From NCBI GenBank assembly GCA_903813345.2, contig CAIIXF020000006.1:31538024-31602023 (forward strand): a stretch of DNA of 64,000 nucleotides. The letters run 5' to 3'. The notes under the pieces are model-generated. The model did not search any database, was not told where the DNA came from, and was given only the letters and a program-made list of their open reading frames with translations. The stretch comes from Owenia fusiformis (Eukaryota > Annelida > Polychaeta > Sabellida > Oweniidae). The translations under genes were made by a program, and so were the position numbers. Below are positions 49,884 to 61,800 of this stretch, piece after piece (position 1 is the first letter of the stretch; each line of letters opens with the position of its first letter).

Positions 49884-52800
49884 CAGTCAGTCAGTCAGTC
49901 AGTCCGTCCGTCTGTTCGGAAGATAACTCAAATACTAGTTGACAGATTTTCTTCATATTTAGTGGAAAGATGTATATTGGTAAATAGTTTTACGCAAAAA
50001 AATTTTTTTTCAAGATGGCCGCCGCTTTAAAACTGACGGGACTTTTTCGCAAAAATCATAAATTTTTCATTCTAAACCAAAGTAATTAATATTATTGTTT
50101 GAAATTTTGGTAGTGTATTTACAACATTTATCTTTTTCACATATATTCCGTGTTTTTCATCCTGACCCCCAGGGGCCATGTATGGGGGGACAGGAAAACA
50201 GAAATTTTCGCTAATTTTTAGATCTCTCTGAAGTATAGCTTTATTATACTCAAATGAAAGGCAATTAAGAGTAGATTGCAAATATTGTATCTTTTTTCTG
50301 ATTCGAGCCTCATAAAATTCAAAATGGCCGTCTAGTTTACGATTTCGCAATAATTTTTCGATCGCTTCAAAGTATGGCTATAGTATATTATACTCAAATT
50401 GAAGGAATTTTGGAGTAGATCACAATTATGGTATTATTTTTCAGATTTGTACCTCAGAAAATTCAAAATGGCTGCTTTGCAGGAATTCGCAATTCTAAAA
50501 TCTAATTTTTTCATTTTCAACCAAAGTAATGAGTATAATTGATTGGAATTCGGTAATTGATATTTTGTTCGTTGGGATTTGCTACTCCGCGGAGTTGCCA
50601 TTATCTAGTTTTGATAATTCTGGCAGGATTATATTACAGTACATGTTTACATCCATGAATAAAGCCATTCTTTTTTGTACATTTGAAAATCATTGAATCG
50701 CAGGCACAGGAACAGAAAAATTGAATTGTTCTCAATGAAAATACATCCCCGGCCCCACACATTGTGTGGTACACAGATGGAAATCAAGTTTTCCTATATG
50801 TTATTTTCCCACAAAGACTTTTTTGACCTATGGTAAAGTTATCTCAGACTGGTAGTGGTACATTCTCTGTAACAAAGTCTTGAACTAATTTTCTACACAC
50901 AAAAAAGCGCATATATCAAAAATATAAATATTCTGCACCTTATTCTAAAAGTTCCAACATGTTTAATACGAAAAACTTTACTTTGTGAAATGACTATCAT
51001 GATAAATGATGATCATTATTAACTAGAATATACATGTACAATATATTGTAATAAAAATGTACATACAGTATGTATGTATATGTAAGGTGTATATTAATGA
51101 TGTTTCTTTTTGACATTAGATGGCATCATGGTCGGGAAATTTAATGCTAAAGAAACAACATCCAAGTTTTATATCAGACATCTATGTGATTCTAGAGACT
51201 GTTGGTGCTACACTTAGTATAGGTGGGTAGTGTCAATTTCAATGTAAAAGTAAGACATCAGATTGTTGTTTACATGCACTTGGAACAACAAATGATATAA
51301 CAACTTAAACCAAGTTATACTATACCCTGCATGCATAGTCTAGTTAAACTACACTCTGCCTAGTAGAGACCATATTACAGTTTAGTAGCCCCGCCCCAAC
51401 GACGGGTAACGGTGACAGTTTGGGTAATAAATCACTTTTGACCTACGCGCTGACCTTTCTTCTACCAATCAGCGAGCTTGAAGAAACATACGCCAAATAT
51501 GTTCTATGCGCATGTCATTGGTCAATTGCGGGCTCAACGATGACGTCAGAAGGAATGACCATATATAGAACGTCGGTCAAATATGGCCGACGAACACTGA
51601 TTGGCGCGGTGAGTTCACAGGTTTATTTTAGTTTGAAAGAGTGAAGACGAAGCTCTCTTTTAAGAAGTGAAGTCAAACGAATGCAAAGGGTAGTTATACT
51701 AATAATCAGCTCAAATTGTTAGAAAGCTGTAAGGCAACTGAGCATGAGTAGGGTTATTATTAATCATTTTGAATGGTCCTGCATTGTCTTAATCACATTA
51801 TAATGATTTGGGGATTTTTAAAAAAAGATATAGTATAGTAGGAACAAGGGGTTCCCATGCACCCATAAGGTGTGAATAAGTTACATACATTTTTGTAATC
51901 CCTAGGGTGTCTATTTAATGAATTCATTTGTTAACATTGCCAACTAATGTCCCATAGTACTTTTATGGCGGCATTCAGTTACCATGGTTACGCGTCTTTA
52001 GATATCTCACCTTGGTATTTTAAATCATTTGTAGCTCTGTCATTATTTGGTCTATAGAAATGATATTGGTACCAAATTGAACCTCGTTAAATTTCCAATA
52101 AATTTCTGATATTCAATTATGCAAATTATCTAATTTGCATAAATTATGACGTCATCAATCTATTTTGGGTTCAGAATTTCCAACTATAGCAAAGAATCTA
52201 TTAGAACTGAGGCCGTATGGCAAAATTTCTGAAAGGTTTTGTCCTTTATTCTATTAGTAGAAGGTATAAGCAACATAAAAGTGAAAACAGATTCAAAATT
52301 GAATCAGTATTACGAAAGTTATGTAAATTTCGAGGCAGCTATCGTGAATGTCATTATTTGACAATAATATACATACGTCTTACCTTGGAGTCTTGAATCA
52401 ATGTAGCTTCGCCATTATTTGGTCTATAGAGATGATATTGGTATCTGATTAAACCTTATTAAATTTACTATATGTTTACAATATTCAGTTATGCAAATTA
52501 GCTAATTTGCATTAATTGTGACGTCATCAATCCATTTTTTGTTCAGAATATCGTAGTATAGCAACATATCTATTAGAACTGAGGCCGTATGACAGCCCCC
52601 ATATTTGAAGATTTTGGTGAAACCTGGCAAAATACATTAATTATTAGGTTCCAGAAGCTCCCAGAAGCTATATGATGGCCCCCAGTGGCCCCAAGAATCT
52701 ATACAGGGGCCCCAAGTGGCCCCCAGAAGCTATACTGTGCTCCCCAGAGGCTATATGTTGACCCCCAGAAGCTGAATAGTGGCCCCCAGGAGCTATACGG

Positions 52801-55800
52801 TGGCTCCCAGAAGCTATACAGGAAACCCTGTGGCCCCCAGGAGCTATACGGTGGTGCCCAGAAGCTATACAGGGGCCCCCAGTGGCCCCAAAAAGCTATA
52901 CGGTGGCCCCCAGAAGCTACACGGGGGCCCCCAGAAGCTATACTATGGCCCCCAGAAGCTATACAAGGCCCCTTGAAACTATACTATGGTCTCCAGAAGC
53001 TATATGGTGGCCCCCAATGGCCCTTGGAAGCTATATGATGGCCTCCAGAAGCTAATTAGTGGCCCCCAGGAGCTATATGGTGGCTCCCAGAAGCTATACA
53101 GGGGACCCCAGTGGCCCCAAGAAGCTAAACGATGGCCCCCAGAAGCTATACAGGAGCCCCAAAAAGCTACACGATGGCCCCCAATGGCTCCCAGAAGATG
53201 TGAAGGGCCCCCAGTAGCCCCTAGAAGCTATACTGTGGCCCCCAGTGGCCCTCATAGGCTATATGATGGCCCCTAGAAGCTAAGTAGTGACCCTCAGGAG
53301 CTACATGGTGGTTCCCAGAAGCTACACAATGGCCCCCAGAATCTATATGGTGGCCCCCAATGGCTCCCAGAAGCTATAAAGGGCCCCCCAGTAGCCCCTA
53401 GAAGCTCTACGGTGTCCCTCAGTGGCCCCGAAAGCTATATAGTGGCCCCCAGAAGCTATACAGGGGCCCACAGTGGCTCCCAAAAGTTATACGATGGGCC
53501 CCAGAAGCTATGCAAGGGCCTGCAGAAACTGTACTGTAGCCCCCAGAAGCTATACAGGGGCCCCCAGTGGCTCCCAGAAGCTATAAGATGGCCCCCAGAA
53601 GCTATGCAAGGGCCCGCAGAAACTATACGGTAGCCCCCATAAGCTATACGATGGCCTCCAGAAGCTATAGTGTCCCCCAATGGGCCACCATATAGCTTTG
53701 GGGGCCACCGTATAGCTTCTAGGGGCTACTGGGGGCCCTGTATAGCTTCTGGGAGCCATTTGGGGCCATCATATAGATTCTGGGGGCCATCGTGTAGCTT
53801 CTTTGGGCTGCTGTATAGCTTCTGGGGGCCATCGTATAGCTTCTTGGGGCCACTGGGGTTCCCTGAATAGCTTCTGGGTGCCACCATATAGCTCCTGGGG
53901 GCCACTAATTAGCTTCTGGGGGCCATCATATAGCTTCTGAGGGCCACTGGGGGCCACCATATAGCTTCTGGAGACCACAGTATAGTTTCTGTGGGCCCTT
54001 GTATAGCTTCTGGAGGCCATCGGATACCTTCTGGGGGCCACTTGGGGCCCCTGTATAGATTCTTGGGGCCACTGGGGGCCATCATATAGCTTCTGGGGGC
54101 TTCTGGAACCTAATAATTAATGTATTTTGCCAGGTTTCACCCAAATCTTCAAATATGGGGGCTGTCAGGAGGGGGTTAAATTAAGTTATAATTTTTTTTA
54201 AACGAATTCATGTGACTATTTATCTCTAAAGCAAAGGGAGAAAACCTTCTTTTAACTCATTAAAAACGTGAAATGTAAAAACCTCATTATCAAGTGATGT
54301 TACCATAGCATCTGAAATGTTAGAAATATTACATAAACCATATGATGAATCATCTTCACTTCTAATCATGCTTTATACTTCAAGAATTAAGAATATGAAG
54401 AATATGATGAAAATCAGACTATATGTATACTATTCATATGAATCATTGAAAGTGCATGGTAAATTATAAAATTGGATCTTTAATATACAGGGTCGAGATA
54501 ACCGTTTTGACCCCTGTGAATGATAGTCAAAATACATGTAACCTTTCCACATACTTATTAGTTCAGTTCAATACATGCACATTTTTACTCAATAAGATTG
54601 AAACAACTATGGTTGTTACTTTTTTTGTTAATTTAATATTCTTTTTTTAATTGTCCAACAATGACGTTCACAGTAGCTGCCTCCAAAGCTGGATAATTTT
54701 GTTAATTCTGATCCAATTTTGAAGATTTGTCTTCTCTTTAATGTTGCTTATATCTTCCACTCGTCAAATAAGGGACAAAACTATGCACACATTCTATCAT
54801 ACGGCCTCAGTTCTAATAGATATGTTGCTATACTACGATACTCTGAACCAAAAATGGATTGATGACGTCACAATTAATGCAAATTAGCTAATTTGCATAA
54901 CTGAATATTGTAAACATATAGTAAATTTAATAAGGTTTAATCAGATACCAATATCATCTCTATAGACCAAATAATGGCGAAGCTACATTGATTCAAGACT
55001 CCAAGGTAAGATGTATGTATATTATTGTCAAATAATGACATTCACGATAGCTGCCTCGAAATTTACATAACTTTCGTAATACTGATTCAATTTTGAATCT
55101 GTTTTCACTTTTATGTTGCTTATACCTTCTACTAATAGAATAAAGGACAAAACCTTTCAGAAATTTTGCCATACGGCCTCAGTTCTAATAGATTCTTTGC
55201 TATAGTTGGAAATTCTGAACCCAAAATAGATTGATGACGTCATAATTTATGCAAATTAGATAATTTGCATAATTGAATATCAGAAATTTATTGGAAATTT
55301 AACGAGGTTCAATTTGGTACCAATATCATTTCTATAGACCAAATAATGACAGAGCTACAAATGATTTAAAATACCAAGGTGAGATATCTAAAGACGCGTA
55401 ACCATGGTAACTGAATGCTGCCATAAAAGTACTATGGGACATTAGTTGGCAATGTTAACAAATGAATTCATTAAATAGACACCCTAGGGATTACAAAAAT
55501 GTATGTAACTTATTCACACCTTATGGGTGCATGGGAACCCCTTGTTCCTACTATACTAATATAGTCATGGCAATGGATTCTGTCATGAGTCACAATCACT
55601 ATTTATTTAAATTGATACACTCTATTTCGTATTCCAATTTTGATTTTATGTCTAATTGGTATGATGTTGCAGTTGATGTTGAAACAAAGGTTGCAGCAGA
55701 GACAAATCTATCAGATTTTCTCAAGTTGAACATGCAATCGAAGATGATCGCCTCAGTGAAGCTACCCAAGATGTCTGAAGACAACAATCAACATGTTCTG

Positions 55801-58800
55801 ACATACAAGATCATGCCAAGGGCAGAGGTATGTATTGAAGCCCAGAGATGTATCATTGTAGTGTTTTCATACTACTTACATACCCCAATTGACCATTTGC
55901 CAAGGGCAGAGGTATGTATTGAAGCCCAGAGAAGTATCATTGTAGTGTTTTCATACTACTTACATACCCCAATTGACCATTTGCCAAGGGCAGAGGTATG
56001 TATTGAAGCCCAGAGATGTATCATTGTAGTGTTTTCATACTACTTACATACCCCAATTGACCATTTGCCAAGGGCAGAGGTATGTATTGAAGCCCAGAGA
56101 TGTATCATTGTCATGTTTTCATACTACTTACATACCCCATTTGCCAAGGGCAGAGGTATGTATTGAAGCCCAGAGATGTATCATTGTAGTGTTTCCATAC
56201 TACTTACATACCCCAATTGACCATTTGCCAAGGGCAGAGGTATGTATTGAAGCCCAGAGAAGTATCATTGTAGTGTTTTCATACTACTTACATACCCCAA
56301 TTGACCATTTGCCAAGGGCAGAGGTATGTATTGAAGCCCAGAGATGTATCATTGTAGTGTTTTCATACTACTTACATACCCCAATTGACCATTTGCCAAG
56401 GGCAGAGGTATGTATTGAAGCCCAGAGATGTATCATTGTAGTGTTTTCATACTATTTACATACCCCAATTGACCATTTGCCAAGGGCAGAGGTATGTATT
56501 GAAGCCCAGAGATGTATCATTGTAGTGTTTTCATACTACTTACATACCCCAATTGACCATTTGCCAAGGGCAGAGGTATGTATTGAAGCCCAGAGAAGTA
56601 TCATTGTAGTGTTTTCATACTACTTACATACCCCAATTGACCATTTGCCAAGGGCAGAGGTATGTATTGAAGCCCAGAGATGTATCATTGTAGTGTTTTC
56701 ATACTACTTACATACCCCAATTGACCATTTGCCAAGGGCAGAGGTATGTATTGAAACCCAGAGATGTATCATTGTAGTGTTTTCATACTACTTACATACC
56801 CCAATTGACCATTTGCCAAGGGCAGAGGTATGTATTGAAGCCCAGAGATGTATCATTGTAGTGTTTTCATACTACTTACATACCCCAATTGACCATTTGC
56901 CAAGGGCAGAGGTATGTATTGAAGCCCAGAGATGTATCATTGTAGTGTTTTCATACTACTTACATACCCCAATTGACCATTTGCCAAGGGCAGAGGTATG
57001 TATTGAAGCCCAGAGATGTATCATTGTAGTGTTTTCATACTACTTACATACCCCAATTGACCATTTGCCAAGGGCAGAGGTATGTATTGAAACCCAGAGA
57101 TGTATCATTGTAGTGTTTTCATACTACTTACATACCCCAATTGACCATTTGCCAAGGGCAGAGGTATGTATTGAAACCCAGAGATGTATCATTGTAGTGT
57201 TTTCATACTACTTACATACCCCAATTGACCATTTGCCAAGGGCAGAGGTATGTATTGAAACCCAGAGATGTATCATTGTAGTGTTTTCATACTACTTACA
57301 TACCCCAATTGACCATTTGCCAAGGGCAGAGGTATGTATTGAAACCCAGAGATGTATCATTGTAGTGTTTTCATACTACTTACATACCCCAATTGACCAT
57401 TTGCCAAGGGCAGAGGTATGTATTGAAACCCAGAGATGTATCATTGTAGTGTTTTCATACTACTTACATACCCCAATTGACCATTTGCCAAGGGCAGAGG
57501 TATGTATTGAAACCCAGAGATGTATCATTGTAGTGTTTTCATACTACTTACATACCCCAATTGACCATTTGCCAAGGGCAGAGGTATGTATTGAAACCCA
57601 GAGATGTATCATTGTAGTGTTTTCATACTACTTACATACCCCAATTGACCATTTGCCAAGGGCAGAGGTATGTATTGAAACCCAGAGATGTATCATTGTA
57701 GTGTTTTCATACTACTTACATACCCCAATTGACCATTTGCCAAGGGCAGAGGTATGTATTGAAGCCCAGAGATGTATCATTGTAGTGTTTTCATACTACT
57801 TACATACCCCAATTGACCATTTGCCAAGGGCAGAGGTATGTATTGAAGCCCAGAGATGTATCATTGTAGTGTTTTCATACTACTTACATACCCCAATTGA
57901 CCATTTGCCAAGGGCAGAGGTATGTATTGAAACCCAGAGATGTATCATTGTAGTGTTTTCATACTACTTACATACCCCAATTGACCATTTGCCAAGGGCA
58001 GAGGTATGTATTGAAACCCAGAGATGTATCATTGTAGTGTTTTCATACTACTTACATACCCCAATTGACCATTTGCCAAGGGCAGAGGTATGTATTGAAA
58101 CCCAGAGATGTATCATTGTAGTGTTTTCATACTACTTACATACCCCAATTGACCATTTGCCAAGGGCAGAGGTATGTATTGAAACCCAGAGATGTATCAT
58201 TGTAGTGTTTTCATACTACTTACATACCCCAATTGACCATTTGCCAAGGGCAGAGGTATGTATTGAAACCCAGAGATGTATCATTGTAGTGTTTTCATAC
58301 TACTTACATACCCCAATTGACCATTTGCCAAGGGCAGAGGTATGTATTGAAACCCAGAGATGTATCATTGTAGTGTTTTCATACTACTTACATACCCCAA
58401 TTGACCATTTGCCAAGGGCAGAGGTATGTATTGAAACCCAGAGATGTATCATTGTAGTGTTTTCATACTACTTACATACCCCAATTGACCATTTGCCAAG
58501 GGCAGAGGTATGTATTGAAACCCAGAGATGTATCATTGTAGTGTTTTCATACTACTTACATACCCCAATTGACCATTTGCCAAGGGCAGAGGTATGTATT
58601 GAAACCCAGAGATGTATCATTGTAGTGTTTTCATACTACTTACATACCCCAATTGACCATTTGCCAAGGGCAGAGGTATGTATTGAAACCCAGAGATGTA
58701 TCATTGTAGTGTTTTCATACTACTTACATACCCCAATTGACCATTTGCCAAGGGCAGAGGTATTTATTGAAACCCAGAGATGTATCATTGTAGTGTTTTC

Positions 58801-61800
58801 ATACTACTTACATACCCCAATTGACCATTTGCCAAGGGCAGAGGTATGTATTGAAACCCAGAGATGTATCATTGTAGTGTTTTCATACTACTTACATACC
58901 CCAATTGACCATTTGCCAAGGGCAGAGGTATGTATTGAAACCCAGAGATGTATCATTGTAGTGTTTTCATACTACTTACATACCCCAATTGACCATTTGC
59001 CAAGGGCAGAGGTATGTATTGAAACCCAGAGATGTATCATTGTAGTGTTTTCATACTACTTACATACCCCAATTGACATTTGCTATATAGATGGGTAAAT
59101 ACTTGTAGATGGCAGCATGTGTTGTTGGGGCTACATATTAGTATTTACAAAATGGAAAAACTAACAATATTTTGAATAATTCAAAATGGAATAATGTAAA
59201 ACTCAAATGGCATACAATTTGATGATCTTGTTGACATTTAAATTGTGATTAAACCTAAAAGTGTAACCCTTAAAAGAATGAATCAACTTTTAACATTGTG
59301 TCAATGGGGATTTAGCCCAACCTTTTTCAGAAAAGTTAAAAATTGAATGAAATAAAATAACTATGTAAAATTATGTAAAGTGCACAGAATTCAAATATGT
59401 CATCAAATAGAAGTAAATGTCCTTAGTGGTTATTCAAAAATGTTAAAATCTTGTTAAAAATGAGTACCAAATGGTTACTTAGACAGTGCACAGACTAGGA
59501 TCGTATTCTATTTCATTGTCTATTCCATGTTCTTGTAGAATGCTCATGCGTATGTGAATGCTGGATTCAGGATGGAAATACATCCAAACCATCTAAATTA
59601 TTTGGTTGTGAATAAACCCTCCATAGTCTATGGGGGAATATCACCTGGCTTTGTAAGTATATAAGTTTCTGCTTAAAGTGACAATGTAATACAGAACTGT
59701 TTTTAATGGCGAACAAAAAATGTTCAGTAAAAACAAAGTGGCTATGTAGCTCAGTACATCCTGGCCTGGATCAGTTTATTCATTGTAACTTCATTTTTGG
59801 TATTATCATTTAGGTTCTCATGTTTAATCCATTAAGACCTTAAAACACCTAAAAAAATAACATTTTAGAGGTCAAAGGCCAAGGTCATTAACTTAGGTCA
59901 TCTAAAAGAACCTCTCTTGGATTGCTGTGATTATTTCATGTTTTGTATTTATGTCACCAACACAAGTGATGACTTGTTATAGTCTCCAACTTTTTTGTGG
60001 ATGACGTTTGGCATTCAGCAGTTGGCATCTGTAACAAATGGCAGGTTGTGGCATTTTGCATGTTAATGCCTTGTTATATTGTAAGGTTACACTGATATCA
60101 TGTAATTATGACATATTCTCTTTATGCTGTTCTTTGCTTTTGCTTTGATCAGGTACATGCATCTAAGACGGAGGAATACCTGACTGGTAAATGTCTTGGA
60201 GATGTCAAAGTTTTGCAAGGTATGTCCATGGAAATTGTTCAGTTCCCTCATTGTTAAAGGTTTATCTTTGGGTTTTAAGCTTAAATCTAACAAATTTCCA
60301 TCATTAACTGCATGATACAAAATCTATTAAAATTTAAATTTAGTCAGATGTTACCTCAATAGAATAATAATAGTTATCATTGTGGGTTTTAATATGCCAC
60401 TTTGAATGTAAGGAGAAATTAATACAATTTGGGATTAGTCATTATGATTGAGACCATTTGATGTTTTTCAAAAGTCTTGCTATCATAACAAATCAGTGTT
60501 AATTTGAAAATAATTTAAGCAATTTTGTAAGAAATATGTGAAATTTTGTGAAAAGGTTAATGTTTCAAATATGAGTGTTCACTGTAACTCAAAGAAGAAG
60601 GTGTTCAGATTCATGTTTTTTAACATGGGTCAATGGGAGGAAAAATGGGACTTGAAAAAAGTGTTTGGATTGGAAGTTGTTCAGATTAGCAGGTGTTCGG
60701 ATATACAGGTTTCACCGTACGTGAACTCTATGTGTCCATCTCCTTTTTAATCATAATATATATTGATATATTAGGTAGGTTAGGCTACATGTTTTCAAGA
60801 GAACCACATAATGTTTTGATCCCAGGGACTTCTGTCCTGCTCTCAATCAACTTTTTCAGGGACCAAATTACAATTATTTCCATATACCTTGAGACTCAAT
60901 CAACCAAGTAAATAGTACAAGTTGGAGAACTTATCCACAGAGGACCATAATTCTACATGATCACTTGAAAGTTCTTTAAAAAATGTGTATCTTAACCTCA
61001 CTATTAACTAACGTTCCACTACAGGTGCCTTACATGTGCTAGCCAGTGAAGTAGTACCTAATGAAGACCCAGTGCTATCCAGCCCACAGTACAGAAAGAA
61101 TCTAGCCCTCTCTCTTCTTTACAAGGTACCATATTATCATGTAATTAATATGTTATATTTTGCAGAGTTAATGTTTGCCTGCCAGAGCAGTTAAACATTT
61201 CAAGAAAATAAACATTAAAGTTTACATTTTATATAGCAGAGAGATTTCACTTCTGACCTAGCCTAAGGTTATTTAAGTTATATAATTTTAAGATTAATTA
61301 TAATTATTGGTTACATAATAGACTTGTCTGATGGAAACATAATTTTTAGAAAAAGTATGTCTCTCAATTATATTTAGACAATGATTGTAAGTAATTTAAA
61401 AGTATATGTTACAACAGTGAGTCTTATTCTTATTGACTGTGTTGGTTGCATCTAGTACAACTCGCCGAGCATGTCTATTTTTGATTCATATTTTAAATAT
61501 TTTTCATTCTGTATTATATTTTCAGTTTGTGCTAAACATTTGTCAGGAAACAGTCTCAGCAAGATTCAAATCAGGGGCAGATTGCATTCAGCGCCCCCTT
61601 TCTAGTGGCAAACAGAGTTATGATACACACAAAAAACAATGGCCCCTCTCTGAACCCATACCCAAACTTAAGTCCAAACTCCAGGTCAGTATAGTCTCAT
61701 TTATGTGTGTGGTCTGTTGAGACATACATGTAAGGAAATCCAAACAATTTATAAAAACAGGACTGAAGTCTGGCATTTGATTTGTTGAGATAAAATAAAA

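Larger units (their letters stand above)
51831..55558. mobile_element. 3.7-kb palindrome (foldback element) with minisatellite core
   Basis: Left end TAGTATAGTAGGAACAAGGG and right end CCCTTGTTCCTACTATACTA begin two inverted arms of about 1.85 kb. Outer single-copy arms (51831-52640 and 54115-55558) match along their length. The inner arms are a GC-rich minisatellite. The centre is at about 53680. ATA lies just outside both ends and may be the target duplication. The right arm carries an extra 632 bp at 54168-54799. No protein gene is seen. Likely a foldback-type non-autonomous DNA element, or a palindrome made by inverted duplication. Confidence 0.85.

Noticed and set aside
52685-54041. Open frames rich in Gly/Pro/Gln/Tyr as collagen-like or structural proteins
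   Set aside because: They come from the GC-rich minisatellite of the palindrome, occur in several frames and both strands, and have no start or splice context.
55462-55672. N-terminal extension of exon 10 from an ATG at 55462
   Set aside because: The residues have no family similarity and include palindrome-arm sequence; the previous exon's phase and the acceptor at 55672 require the exon to begin at 55673.
56057-59098. 1013-residue open frame of 28-residue repeats as a repeat protein gene
   Set aside because: It is the 84-bp intronic array read through; each unit contains a consensus splice donor, the unit length is a multiple of three, and it lies between two conserved oxidase exons. The openness follows from one stop-free unit.
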